DNA from: Myxococcota bacterium
GTDB taxonomy: Bacteria > Myxococcota_A > Bradymonadia > UBA7976 > UBA1532
NCBI GenBank assembly: GCA_018813065.1
Contig: JAHJCH010000073.1
Location: 1-38,282, forward strand
Reading direction: 5' to 3'
DNA length: 38,282 nt
The position numbers were made by a program, and so were the translations under genes. Every line of letters starts with the position of its first letter. The first letter of the stretch is position 1. The notes under the pieces are model-generated. The model worked only from the letters and a program-made list of their open reading frames with translations, searched no databases and had not been told where the DNA came from. This document shows, piece by piece, positions 25,115 through 34,580 of the stretch.

Positions 25115-28100
25115 TCAAAAGAGCGTGGCCTGCGCAGGCGGGCTGGGGCCGACGAGGATCGCCTCGACGGTGATCTCCACGCCAAGGCAGGCCTTGAGCG
25201 CCTGGGTGTAGTGCTTGAGCTGGCGCTGATAGTTGCCCCAGCCCGCGCTCCCCTCCGCAGGCAACGCCGACTTCCAGTCCACGATCACCCAGCGCTGGCG
25301 CGCCTCATCGACCGGAAAGCAGAGGTCAATGGCGCCCTTGATCATCTGCCCCCGCCGCGGGTAGACGAACTGCACCTCTTGCCAACGCTCCGGGGCGCGC
25401 CGCGCTCGATCAATGACCTCATGGCGGAGGATCTGCTGGAGTATCCGCTCAAGGTGGCTGAGGATCTCTAGATCAACCCCCCACAGCGAGGCCCGCGCGT
25501 ACAAGAGCGCGCGCGCCGTGGCCTCCAGCGTGGCTTGCGCTTGGCTAAAGTCGAGCCGCTCCATGACCTCGTGCAGCAAAGAGCCCGCCTCGACCCCCAA
25601 GCCGCCGCCCTCCGCGTCCGCTTGATGGGCCACGTCTTGGACGGTGCGCCAAGCCACGCAGGCGCCCTTGGCCTCAGCGACGGCCTCTCGCCCGAGATCA
25701 TGGCCGTGCTCCACCCAAGCCGAGGTGACCTCCGCCGCCAGCAGCGCCTCAAGCCGCTCATCGAGCCCAGGGAAGGTCTCCTCCCGCCAGGGGATCTCCG
25801 GCCAGGTGCGCGGATCGGGGACGCGGATCTGCGCCTCGGGGGAGAGCCGCGCCACGCCCGGCCCGCCCAGCTCGATGAGCCCCTCGGGGATAAGCGCCAG
25901 CAGGTTGCCTGGCTTCTTGGTCGGGTGGACGATGATCAGCTGATCGCGGGCGCGTGTGCAGGCGACGTACATCCAGCGGCGGCGCTCTTGGTGCTGGGCC
26001 GCCTTCTCCTCCGCCTCTCGCCGCGCCCAGCCAGGAGGGATCAGCGGTCCGAACCTCAAGGCCACCTCCTCGGCGACCCGATCCACCACCGCCTCGATGC
26101 CTGACGCCTTACGATCTGCGTGGATCAGCGCCACGATGGGCGCCTCTAACCCCTTGGACTTGAAGTAAGAGGTGATGCGCACGGTGTCGAGCCCCACGTC
26201 CACCCGCGAGAGATCCTCTTCGCCCCGCGCGCTGAGCTGCTCCAGGCCATCGAGCAAGCCCTGCGGCGAGAGGTGCTCCGCCTCCAGGCGGCGGATGTGC
26301 GTAAAGAGCTTGTCGAGGTTGGCCATCCGCGCGGGGCCGTCGGCGAGCAGGGACCAGACGCCCCAGGCGCTCGTCTCGGTCAACAGCGCGTCGAGGCTCT
26401 CCACCCAAGAGAGGCTGCGCTGGGCTTGCTCACGGCGCAGCCGACCCAGGATCGCCAAGGCCTCGCTGACCGGCCCCTCAACCGCGCCCTCCACCTCACG
26501 CCAGGCGCCGCCGCGCGCCTTATGCCCGGCGAGCTGGTTGTAGTCGAGCCCGAACAGCCCGCGGAGGGTGAAGAGGAGCTGCTGGGCGTCATCGGGCTCG
26601 ATGAGCGCGCGCAGCGCCGCGCGGCAGAGGCGGATCTCATCGCGCTGATAGAAGCTGTTGCCGCCCTCCACCAGCGCGGGGATGCCCGCGCGGGTCAGCT
26701 CCGCTTGGAGGGCCTCGGCCTGGCTCCATGACGGCAGCAGGATCATGACGTCGCCCCAGCGCATTGGCCGTGGCTCGTCCGACGCGCGATCGATGACCTC
26801 GGCGGCGTCGCGCATCAGCGACCAGAGGTGGCCGATCAGGGCCTCGCGCTCACGCGCTTTGCTCTGCGCTAGGCCTTCGCCCTCCATGGGCAGCAACACC
26901 ACCGGGTCCAGCCGCGCCGCAGCCCGCCAAGGGACCTGTGGGGCGTAGTCGGGGAGATCGGCGAAGGTGTGGTTGACCCAGGCGACGATCCCCGGCGCCG
27001 AGCGGAAGTTTTGATCCAAGCGCAGGCCCTCGCCGCCGCGCCCCACGAGCGCAGAGAGCGCCCGCCAGGTGTCCACGTCGGCGCGCCGGAAGCGATAGAT
27101 CGACTGGTTGGGATCGCCGACGGCGAAGAGGCGACCGGGCATGGGCGGCGCGGCCAGCCAGGAGGGATCGCGCACCACGGCGGGCCGCGTCAGCAGCGCG
27201 GCGACGCGCGCTTGGATGGGATCTGTGTCCTGGACCTCATCGACCAGCAGGGCCTCGAAGCGCGCCGCCAGCCGCGCGCGCACCTCATGGTCCTCCAGCA
27301 GATCGGCGGCGCGGAAGAGGAGGTCATCAAAGGCCACCAGCCCCGCCTCGGCCTTGGCCTGAGCCACGGCGGGGAGGAGGTGGGCTTGGACGTCGGCGGC
27401 GAGCCGGGCGTGGAGCCCCTCCAGCTGTCGATCCCGCCAGTCATTGATCGCCGTCAGCGCGTCGGCCAGGGCCTCACGCGCCCCCGCAGGCCAGTCCGCC
27501 GCGCGCCCCCGAGTTGTGTAGATCGGCAGCGGCGCCTTGAGCAGCGTGATGAGATCATCGGCAGGGTTGAAGGTGAGGCCCGCGTAGGCCAAGGCCAGCT
27601 TGCACGCCTCGGGGCGTTTGCACTGCGCCAAGGCCCCCTTGGCCGCTTGGAGCAGCGGCTTGAGCGCCTCCAGCGCGCTTTGAGGTTCAAAGGGGGTGTC
27701 CGACATCACCGGCTGAAGATCGCGAAAGAGGAGCGCCGCCAGCGTCGTCTTTTGGAGCTGATGATCGCTGATCAGCAAGCGCACCAGCAGCGCCTCCAGC
27801 GGCCCGAGACGCAGATCCAAGCCCACGCGCCAGCCCTGCCAGGCCGCTTGGAGCGCGGGCGAGGCGCTGATGTCTTGATCCACCTCGCTGTCGGGCGCCC
27901 AGCCTGCCTCCAGCGCCTCGGCGTCGAGCAGCAGCTTGCAGAAGCTGTGGATGGTGGAGAGGGTCATCGCCGACAGCTCGGCCAAGGCCGCCTCCAAGGC
28001 GGGGCTGGGGGCCGAGGTGAGGCGCGCCTCAAGCGCGTCGCGCACACGCGCTTGTAGCTCTCCCGCCGCCTTCTCCGTGAAGGTGATGGCCGCGATCTGA

Positions 28101-28249
28101 TGCGGCGGCGTCCCCGCCGCCAGGCACGTCAAGATGCGCTGGGTCAGCACGCTGGTCTTGCCCGAGCCCGCCCCCGCCGAGAGGGTCATCGAGGCGTCGA
28201 TGGCCTCCACCGCCCGGCGGCGGGCCTCAAAGTCGATGGGCTGACTCAC
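25115..28249 (-). CDS. AddA/RecB-like helicase-nuclease
   Basis: A 1044-residue UvrD/RecB-family (SF1A) helicase with a C-terminal nuclease, the motor subunit of a RecBCD/AddAB-type double-strand-break resection machine. Walker A is SAGAGSGKTSVL (K31), followed by ITFTEKAAGELQARVRDALE and STIHSFCKLLL. Walker B is LLVDEVQDTDPIQ, with FAVGDPNQSIYRFRRADVDT, RLDQNFRS, a late TVRITSYFKSKGLEAPIVAL (motif V) and WMYVACTRARDQLI (motif VI). The nuclease motif GAIDLCFPVDEARQRWVIVD-WKS with YQRQLKHYTQAL (~965-1020) is intact. The GTG start 28249 overlaps the stop of the upstream partner as GTGA behind GGAGGAGG. The absence of a RecD-like gene favours an AddAB-like or hybrid enzyme. Confidence 0.93.
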   Translation of the reverse strand: MSQPIDFEARRRAVEAIDASMTLSAGAGSGKTSVLTQRILTCLAAGTPPHQIAAITFTEKAAGELQARVRDALEARLTSAPSPALEAALAELSAMTLSTIHSFCKLLLDAEALEAGWAPDSEVDQDISASPALQAAWQGWRVGLDLRLGPLEALLVRLLISDHQLQKTTLAALLFRDLQPVMSDTPFEPQSALEALKPLLQAAKGALAQCKRPEACKLALAYAGLTFNPADDLITLLKAPLPIYTTRGRAADWPAGAREALADALTAINDWRDRQLEGLHARLAADVQAHLLPAVAQAKAEAGLVAFDDLLFRAADLLEDHEVRARLAARFEALLVDEVQDTDPIQARVAALLTRPAVVRDPSWLAAPPMPGRLFAVGDPNQSIYRFRRADVDTWRALSALVGRGGEGLRLDQNFRSAPGIVAWVNHTFADLPDYAPQVPWRAAARLDPVVLLPMEGEGLAQSKAREREALIGHLWSLMRDAAEVIDRASDEPRPMRWGDVMILLPSWSQAEALQAELTRAGIPALVEGGNSFYQRDEIRLCRAALRALIEPDDAQQLLFTLRGLFGLDYNQLAGHKARGGAWREVEGAVEGPVSEALAILGRLRREQAQRSLSWVESLDALLTETSAWGVWSLLADGPARMANLDKLFTHIRRLEAEHLSPQGLLDGLEQLSARGEEDLSRVDVGLDTVRITSYFKSKGLEAPIVALIHADRKASGIEAVVDRVAEEVALRFGPLIPPGWARREAEEKAAQHQERRRWMYVACTRARDQLIIVHPTKKPGNLLALIPEGLIELGGPGVARLSPEAQIRVPDPRTWPEIPWREETFPGLDERLEALLAAEVTSAWVEHGHDLGREAVAEAKGACVAWRTVQDVAHQADAEGGGLGVEAGSLLHEVMERLDFSQAQATLEATARALLYARASLWGVDLEILSHLERILQQILRHEVIDRARRAPERWQEVQFVYPRRGQMIKGAIDLCFPVDEARQRWVIVDWKSALPAEGSAGWGNYQRQLKHYTQALKACLGVEITVEAILVGPSPPAQATLF

Positions 28250-31170
28250 GCCTCCTCCTCCAGCGCCCGAGGCGCCACCTCGCCGCTGAGCCGCAGCGCG
28301 TATCGCGTAGATGTGATCGGGTAGAGCCCGCTGCGGGCGCGCGCGGTCGCCTCGCGCAGCCGTTGACGCAGCGGCTCCGCCGAGGCCTCGTCCCAGGCCA
28401 ATGAGACGCGCTGGCCCTCCAGGCTGACCAGATCGAGGCCCTGGGCGCTGGCGAGGGCGGCCAAGGCCAGGGAGAGGCGCTTGCTCGGCAAGGCTGAGGG
28501 CTTGGTGATGCCCTTGAGGTTGGGCTCAAGGGCGCAGAGGTGGCCCCCGTGCAGGAGCCCATCGACCTTGAGCCGCCAAGGGAGCGTCGGATCGGGGGCG
28601 GCCTCGCTGGCCCGCAGCGGGTAGACCTCCAGGCCCTCTTGGAGCACGGCGCTGGCCTTGTCGGTGGCCAGCCGCGCGGCGATCTCCAGCGTCGCTTGTG
28701 GGGGCGGGCGCTGGTGACGCGTGGCCGCCTCGACCGCCTCGGCCCAGGCGCCCTCCCAGGCAGGCAGCAGCGCCTCGTCCTTGAGCAGCGCCGCCTCCAA
28801 GGCCGTCAGCGTCATGCGCTCCAGCCCCCAACGATCAAGCAGCCCATGCCGCTGCAACGCGCGGGCGTCACGGGCGCCGAGGATATCGCGGAGGAGGAAC
28901 TCGGCGGGGTCCTCGATGAGCCTGGCCAGGAGCTTGGGGTCGATCTCCTCGCCGTCCATGCCGGGGATCTTGACCCACGCGGGGTCGAGTTGGCCCGTGT
29001 AGGCGTCGGGGGGGGCGCCGCGCGCCACCTGCGCGATAGACCAGTGCAGGGCGAGGAGCCGACGGGCGATGGGGTGATGGGCCAGCTGCACCAGCGCGCC
29101 CTCGGGGTGGCTCAGCGCCAGCGCGCGCAGCCGCTCGCCTTCACCCAGGGCGTCGATCGGCGCCTTGGGGGCGCTGAGGGCGCGGCTGCCGACGAGGAGA
29201 TCGTCGTGCTCCAGATCCGCGTAGCGCCCTGGCCGCGCCTGGAGGGCCGTGACCACGTCGAGGAGGAGCGCGCCGGGCAGGACCGGGCGGCCCTCGATCA
29301 TCTCGAAGCGCGGCGCCGACAGCCACAGCCGCGCTTGGCAGGCGGAGACGGCGGCGGCGAAGCGGCGGCGCTCCAGATCGCGGTGCTCTGCGCTGGTCAG
29401 CAGCCGCGCGCCGCCCTCGTTGAGCGCGACCTTGAGCGCGTCGGGGAGCAGGGGATCTTGGCGGGGCTGCGTGGGGAAGCGCTTCTCGTTGAGGCCCGTG
29501 ATGAAGACGCGCTGAAAGGCGCCGCCGAGCAAGAGCATGGGCGAGCCGATGAGCACCCTGGGCTGGGTCAAGCGGCCATCCAGGGCGGGCATCTCCTCCA
29601 GGGCCATCTCCAGGGCCGCCGCCGCCGCCGGGAGATCGACGAGCTCCGCCCTGGCAGGGCGCGCCGCGTCGCTCACCTCATCTGCGGGGTCACCCCAGCT
29701 CTCCAGCAGGCTAAAGAGGCGCGCGCGGGTGGTGGAGTTGTGGGTCCACTGAGACATAAATTGACGCCAACGGCGGGCGTGCTCGCTTAACGGCGCGGGG
29801 ATCGCCATCCGCTGGAGCTGCGGCTCAAGCTGCTCCAGGGCGCAGCGCAGCCCTCGGGCGGCGTCGCGGTTGGCCTCGCCGCCTCGGGCGCCCCAGGCGC
29901 TGAGCGCCTCGCGGAGATGGGCGCCCTCGCTGGCCCCGCACTGGGCCAAGGCGCGCCGCCAAAGCGGGCTGTGCTGGACACAATCGGGGCGCAGCCGCGC
30001 GCGCAGGTCGAGGGTGGGATCGCGCAGCAGCGCGTACCAATCACGCACCCCGTCGTTGCCTTGCGCCAGCCTCAGCGCGGCGCGCAGCAGGCGCGCGGGC
30101 GCGGTCTGACGCAGCGGCGGCCCCGTAAACCAAGCGCAGGGCACGCCCGCCGCCCTCAGCCGCTGGGCTAAAGTCACGACCTCTTTGGGATCGGGCAGCA
30201 CCACGGCGATCTGATCCAAGGCGACGCCCTCGCGGATGGCCGCTTGAACGGCGCGGGTCACCTCCGCGACCTCGCGGACCTCATCGGGGGTCCGGGCGAT
30301 CTTGACCTCATCGTCCTGGGGCACGGCGCGCGTGGCGCTGCGGGTGAAGAGGTGTGCCTTGAGCGCGGCGAGGCTGCCTTCGCTCACCGGCGCGGCGTAG
30401 ATCTGCGCCGCGCCCGGCGGCAACGCGGCGCGCAGCCCATGCGGCGCGGCGGGGACGTTGTGCAGCGGGGGGACGCTGACCTCGATGACAGGCCGCGCTG
30501 CCAGCCAGGCCTTGAGGAGATCAAAGAGGCAGGGCGGCAAGGTCAGATCGCCGAGGATGATCGCCCCGGCGGGGCGCGTGGCGGGCAGCGCGGGGCCGAT
30601 CAGCGGCCCCGCCAAGGCCGACGCGCACAGCTCCGGCAGCTCAAACAGCCCCGCCTCAGCTCGACGCGCCTCCAGCGCCTCCAAGATCCCGCCCAGGAGC
30701 CGCGCGCGGGCGTCCGCCATGCCCTTGAGCGTCTCCGCGTCCACGCCCGCCTCCCGCAGCCGCTGGATCGCCTGATCCACGCTGACCGCCCAGCCCGGCT
30801 GCGCCAGGATCTCGCGGTAGCGCGCCTCCAACGCCTCGCCTTCACGCAAGATCGCGCTGATCGCCGCCAGCCGCCACCGCTCAGGGGCAGGCTGGTGCCC
30901 CGCCGCCAACAGCGCGCCCTCGGCCAGATCGCGCGCCAAGCGCCCCGGCGTCCAAGGCGAGACGCGCATCAGCGGCCCCTGGAGCGCCAGCTGGTGCAGC
31001 GCCAAGACGCCGTTGGCGGATGAGGGCGTGATCAGCGCGATCTCGGCGAACGGGCCCAGGCCGCCCAGCTGCGGCGTGTTCGGGGGCTTGAGCCCCGCGC
31101 GCAGCTGGGTGACGGCGCGCTGCAGCGCCGCGCCGATCCCTTGGGGATCTGCGTGCTCAATGATGCTCAT
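28246..31170 (-). CDS. AddB/RecC-like subunit, nuclease motif apparently degenerate
   Basis: A 974-residue protein, translationally coupled to the AddA-like gene and hence its probable partner, which recognises recombination hotspots and holds the exiting strand. The N-terminus replaces Walker A by LITPSSANGVLAL, so it is not an active ATPase. Helicase-like remnants remain: QIAVVLPDPKEVVTLAQRLR, VLIGSPMLLLGGAFQRVFIT with GLNEKRFPTQPRQDPLLPD. The region EDPAEFLLRDILGARDARAL, then WGLERMTLTALEAALL, resembles the RecC/AddB C-terminal part. Where AddB carries its nuclease D...ExK motif, this protein has KVDGLLHGGHLCALEPNLKG: the acidic residues are there but the Lys is Asn. No Fe-S cysteine set is seen. 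It is therefore closer in behaviour to RecC. The start ATG 31170 is reasonable. Confidence 0.85.
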   Translation of the reverse strand: MSIIEHADPQGIGAALQRAVTQLRAGLKPPNTPQLGGLGPFAEIALITPSSANGVLALHQLALQGPLMRVSPWTPGRLARDLAEGALLAAGHQPAPERWRLAAISAILREGEALEARYREILAQPGWAVSVDQAIQRLREAGVDAETLKGMADARARLLGGILEALEARRAEAGLFELPELCASALAGPLIGPALPATRPAGAIILGDLTLPPCLFDLLKAWLAARPVIEVSVPPLHNVPAAPHGLRAALPPGAAQIYAAPVSEGSLAALKAHLFTRSATRAVPQDDEVKIARTPDEVREVAEVTRAVQAAIREGVALDQIAVVLPDPKEVVTLAQRLRAAGVPCAWFTGPPLRQTAPARLLRAALRLAQGNDGVRDWYALLRDPTLDLRARLRPDCVQHSPLWRRALAQCGASEGAHLREALSAWGARGGEANRDAARGLRCALEQLEPQLQRMAIPAPLSEHARRWRQFMSQWTHNSTTRARLFSLLESWGDPADEVSDAARPARAELVDLPAAAAALEMALEEMPALDGRLTQPRVLIGSPMLLLGGAFQRVFITGLNEKRFPTQPRQDPLLPDALKVALNEGGARLLTSAEHRDLERRRFAAAVSACQARLWLSAPRFEMIEGRPVLPGALLLDVVTALQARPGRYADLEHDDLLVGSRALSAPKAPIDALGEGERLRALALSHPEGALVQLAHHPIARRLLALHWSIAQVARGAPPDAYTGQLDPAWVKIPGMDGEEIDPKLLARLIEDPAEFLLRDILGARDARALQRHGLLDRWGLERMTLTALEAALLKDEALLPAWEGAWAEAVEAATRHQRPPPQATLEIAARLATDKASAVLQEGLEVYPLRASEAAPDPTLPWRLKVDGLLHGGHLCALEPNLKGITKPSALPSKRLSLALAALASAQGLDLVSLEGQRVSLAWDEASAEPLRQRLREATARARSGLYPITSTRYALRLSGEVAPRALEEEA

Positions 31171-31342
31171 GGGGCTCTGCCTCGCTCCTCTGCGGATGAT
31201 CGAGGCTCAGCCTCGATGCTTTGGGCCGGGATTTTGGCATCACGCGCCGCAGATGAACAGGGGGCAGGAGAGCGGCCTTGATCGCGGCGGCGGGCTGGTG
31301 GATCTTCAAGGCCCTGACCCGCCGCCTTGACCTGAGCCCGCT

Positions 31343-32860
31343 ATGAAGCCGCAGCTCATCGCCATCTTCGCCGTCCTGGCCTTCACCCCGCTCCTCACCC
31401 TCGTTCACTTCGGCGCGCGGCTCATCGAGGACAGCCAACGGCAGATAGATCAGAGCTTCGAGGCGGTCGTTGATCAGCGCCTAGAGGACTTCGTCAGCGC
31501 CGTCGAGGGGCTGATCAAGGAGAAGTCGCGGGGGCTCACCCAGCTCGCCGAGGCCTTCCCCGATGAGATCGACGAGATCCGCGCGCTGTCGCGGGGCGCG
31601 ACGCGCTTTCAATACGCGCTGACCCTCGACGCGCGCGGGCGGCTGAGCTTCCCGCCGCTGGAGGGGCCCAAGAGCGCTGGCGAGCGCGCCTTCTTGGAGC
31701 GCACGCGCCCGCTGTGGGAGAAGCAGAGCTGGCCGTGGCGGCGCGGGATCGAGGCGGGCGATGATCCTCGCAGCGGCTGGCACATCTGGTACTGGGGCGA
31801 TGGCCTCAACCTCATCTTCTGGCACCAGCGGCGCGACGGCCGAGCGGTGCTCATCGAGGTGGATCGGGTGCGGCTGCTGTCAGAGATCGTCAACCTCTTG
31901 CCCACCACGCAGCCCGGCGCCCATCAGGCGCGGATGCGCCTCCTCGACGCCAGCGGCCGGGTGATCTACGAGTGGGGCGACGCGGCGGGGCCGACGGAGC
32001 GGGCGCGGCCCCTCTCAACGCCCTTGGAGGGTTGGCGCTTTGCCTGGTCTGGGGCTCTGCCCGAGGTCCAGCGCCCGCGACTCCAATACCTCCTCCTCGG
32101 CGCGCTGGGCCTCCTCCTCCTCAGCCTCGCCGCCTACTTCTATGTGGAGAATGGCCGAGAGCTGCGCCGCGCCGCCCAGCGGGTCAGCTTCGTCAACCAG
32201 GTCTCTCACGAGCTCAAGACCCCGCTGACCAACATCAGGATGTACGCGGAGCTGCTGGAGGAGGAGCTGGTCGAGGAGGACGAGGCGCTGCGTCGCTATG
32301 TGACGATCATCACCCGTGAGAGCCAGCGGCTCAGCCGCCTGATCGCCAATATCCTCACCTTCGCCCGAGAGCAGCGGGGGCGGCTGGCGCTGCGCCGCGC
32401 GCGTGGCCGCGTCGATGAGGTCATCCGCGCGACCCTGGAGGAGCACGCGCCAGGGCTAGAGGCCAATGGGATCACCGCGCGGCTGCGGCTGGCGGCCCCC
32501 TCCGAGGCCTGGATCGACGCCGACGCCCTGGCGCAGATCCTGGGCAACCTCCTCAGCAACGTCGAGAAGTACGCCCGCGGCGCGCCGATCGAGATCGAGA
32601 GCTGGGAGGCCGGTGGCGCGGCCTGGGTGCGGCTCACCGACGGGGGGCCGGGGATCGCCAAGGCGCACCATCACCAGATCTTCGAGCCCTTTTATCGCCT
32701 CAGCGACGCCCTGAATGAGGGCGCCTCGGGCACCGGGATTGGGCTGAGCATCGCCCGAGAGTTGGCCCGCCGCCACGGCGGCGAGCTGCGCCTGATCCCC
32801 AGCCCTCGCGGCGCCTGCTTCCTCCTCCACCTCCGAACCCAAGGAGATCCCCCCTCGTGA
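31343..32860 (+). CDS. Sensor histidine kinase upstream of murB
   Basis: A 505-residue membrane kinase. TM1 is at ~5-25 (IAIFAVLAFTPLLTLVHFGA), a large periplasmic domain at ~30-245 has no recognised fold (contains WHIWYWGDGLNLIFWHQRRD), and TM2 is at ~250-270 (YLLLGALGLLLLSLAAYFYV). There is no HAMP: the linker runs straight into HisKA with phospho-acceptor His289 in VNQVSHELKTPLTNIRMYAE. The HATPase has NLLSNVEKYARG, TDGGPGIAKAHHHQIFEPFY, GTGIGLSIARELARRHGG. The stop overlaps the GTG start of the response regulator (GTGA), so the two are a cognate pair. The gene is divergent from the addB-like gene across 172 bp. The signal sensed is unknown; coupling through to murB suggests cell-wall status. 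Confidence 0.93.
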   Translation: MKPQLIAIFAVLAFTPLLTLVHFGARLIEDSQRQIDQSFEAVVDQRLEDFVSAVEGLIKEKSRGLTQLAEAFPDEIDEIRALSRGATRFQYALTLDARGRLSFPPLEGPKSAGERAFLERTRPLWEKQSWPWRRGIEAGDDPRSGWHIWYWGDGLNLIFWHQRRDGRAVLIEVDRVRLLSEIVNLLPTTQPGAHQARMRLLDASGRVIYEWGDAAGPTERARPLSTPLEGWRFAWSGALPEVQRPRLQYLLLGALGLLLLSLAAYFYVENGRELRRAAQRVSFVNQVSHELKTPLTNIRMYAELLEEELVEEDEALRRYVTIITRESQRLSRLIANILTFAREQRGRLALRRARGRVDEVIRATLEEHAPGLEANGITARLRLAAPSEAWIDADALAQILGNLLSNVEKYARGAPIEIESWEAGGAAWVRLTDGGPGIAKAHHHQIFEPFYRLSDALNEGASGTGIGLSIARELARRHGGELRLIPSPRGACFLLHLRTQGDPPS

Positions 32861-33555
32861 AGGTGCTCATCGCTGAAGACGACGCCCTGATCCGCGATGG
32901 CCTCAAGGACATCCTCCGAAAAGAGGGCTATGAGGTCTTCACCGCCGCCGATGGCTATGAGGCCATGAGCGCGTACTTCTCGGCGCAGCCGGACTTCTTG
33001 CTCCTCGACATCATGATGCCCCACCTCGACGGCTATGAGGTCTGCCGCCGCGTCCGCCGTGAGGATCAGGGCGTGCCCATCATCTTCATCAGCGCCAAGT
33101 CGGAGGAGGTGGATCGCGTGGTGGGCCTTGAGCTGGGCGCCGATGACTTCATCAACAAGCCCTTTGGCGTCCGCGAGGTCATCGCCCGTATTCGCGCGGT
33201 GACGCGGCGCACCCTGCGTCAGCGCGCCCCTGATCCCGAGGCGTGCCCCTTCGAGATGGGCGAGCTGCGTGTCTGCCCTCAAGAGCTGCGGGCCAAGCGC
33301 GGCGAGGAGATCATCGACCTCAGCCTGCGCGAGGTGCGCTTGCTGACGATCCTGGCCCAGCGCCCAGGGCGGGTCATTGATCGTGATGACTTCTTCGACT
33401 TCTGCTGGAGCCCTGAGTACATGCCCAACAGCCGGACGTTAGATCAGGCCATCTCCAAGCTGCGCCACAAGATCGAGCGTGATCCCAAGGCGCCCGAGAT
33501 CATCTCGACGGTCCGGGGCGTCGGCTATCGCTATGAGCCGAAGGGGGAAGGATGA
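32857..33555 (+). CDS. OmpR-family response regulator upstream of murB
   Basis: A 232-residue regulator. The receiver domain (~1-120) has acidic D8-D9, phospho-acceptor D51 in FLLLDIMMPHLDGYEVCRRV, Ser in IIFISAKSEEVD and Lys in DDFINKPFGVREVIARIRAV. A winged-helix DNA-binding domain (~135-228) has LSLREVRLLTILAQRPGRVI, then SRTLDQAISKLRHKIE (recognition helix) and ISTVRGVGYRYEP (wing hairpin). The GTG start 32857 overlaps the kinase stop by four bases, and its own stop overlaps the murB ATG by four bases. This makes a three-gene translationally coupled operon. Targets likely include its own operon, but no repeated binding site was evident upstream of 31343. Confidence 0.94.
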   Translation: MKVLIAEDDALIRDGLKDILRKEGYEVFTAADGYEAMSAYFSAQPDFLLLDIMMPHLDGYEVCRRVRREDQGVPIIFISAKSEEVDRVVGLELGADDFINKPFGVREVIARIRAVTRRTLRQRAPDPEACPFEMGELRVCPQELRAKRGEEIIDLSLREVRLLTILAQRPGRVIDRDDFFDFCWSPEYMPNSRTLDQAISKLRHKIERDPKAPEIISTVRGVGYRYEPKGEG

Positions 33556-34580
33556 AGATCGAGGAGGGCGTGGCCCTGGCGCCACGGACGACCTTGGGCG
33601 TGGGGGGGCCTGCGCGCTTCTTCGCCGCGCCGCGCCACGTCGAGGACTTGCATCAGGCCCTGAGCTTCGCCGCCGCGCGGGGGCTGGCGGTCCATGTCCT
33701 GGGCGGCGGCAGCAACCACCTCATCAGCGACGCGGGCTTTGACGGGCTGATCATCCACCCTGCCATGAACGGGCTCCACATCGAGGGGGCGCGGCTCACG
33801 GCGGGGGCGGGGGTGGCCTGGGATGAGGTCGTGGCGCGGGCCGTCGAGGCGGATCTCTATGGGATCGCTTGTCTTTCGGGGATCCCCGGCGACGCGGGGG
33901 CCGCGCCCGTGCAGAACATCGGCGCCTATGGTCAGAGCTTGGAGGATCACCTCCTCCATGTCCGCGCCTTGGACACCACGCGGGGCGAGATCGTCGAGCT
34001 GGATCGGGCGGCGTGCGGCTTTGGCTACCGCGACAGCCGCTTTAAGGCCGCCCCTGGGCGCTTTATCATCACCGCGCTGACCTTCGAGTTAAGCCGCGCG
34101 CCGACCCCCCTGCGCCACGCCGCCCTCGACGCGCTGGCGGAGGGCGCCTCACCCGCCGCGCGGCGTGAGGCGGTCCTGGCGCAGCGCCGCGCCAAGTCGA
34201 TGGTCTTTGATCCAGCCGATCCCAACCACCGCAGCGTGGGCTCATTCTTCCTCAACCCTGTTCTGCGTGATCCTGGGCCGATCCTCGCCCGTGTCCGCGC
34301 CGCGCTGGGGGCGCAGGTGGACATCCCCAGCTGGCCGACGCCGGAGGGGCTCAAGCTCTCGGCCGCGTGGCTGATTGAGCGAGCGGGGATGGCGCGCGGC
34401 TGGGGTGAGGGCCGCGTGGGCCTCTCGACGCGTCACACCTTGGCGGTGATCAACCGAGGGGGGGCCAGCGCCGAGGAGATCTTGGCCTTCTCACGGCGCG
34501 TTCAAGGGCAGGTTTGGTCTTGCTTTGGGGTGGCGTTGGAGCCGGAGCCCGTCTTCTTGGGCGTATTGGGGCGCAGTTAA
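33552..34580 (+). CDS. murB: UDP-N-acetylenolpyruvoylglucosamine reductase (type I)
   Basis: A 342-residue cytosolic FAD enzyme that reduces UDP-GlcNAc-enolpyruvate to UDP-MurNAc with NADPH, the second committed step of peptidoglycan synthesis. The FAD-binding half has TTLGVGGPARFFAAP, VLGGGSNHLISDAGFDGLII, and LSGIPGDAGAAPVQNIGAYG (usual GTVGAAPIQ, here DAG). The catalytic Ser lies in RSVGSFFLNPVL and the catalytic Glu in LEPEPVFLG. A Tyr-loop-containing type I layout is supported by length equal to the E. coli enzyme. ATG 33552 overlaps the regulator stop (ATGA). It is separated from the usual mur/fts cluster and placed directly under a two-component system, which is unusual. Its stop shares a TTAA with the convergent Cys-repeat gene. 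Confidence 0.95.
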   Translation: MKIEEGVALAPRTTLGVGGPARFFAAPRHVEDLHQALSFAAARGLAVHVLGGGSNHLISDAGFDGLIIHPAMNGLHIEGARLTAGAGVAWDEVVARAVEADLYGIACLSGIPGDAGAAPVQNIGAYGQSLEDHLLHVRALDTTRGEIVELDRAACGFGYRDSRFKAAPGRFIITALTFELSRAPTPLRHAALDALAEGASPAARREAVLAQRRAKSMVFDPADPNHRSVGSFFLNPVLRDPGPILARVRAALGAQVDIPSWPTPEGLKLSAAWLIERAGMARGWGEGRVGLSTRHTLAVINRGGASAEEILAFSRRVQGQVWSCFGVALEPEPVFLGVLGRS

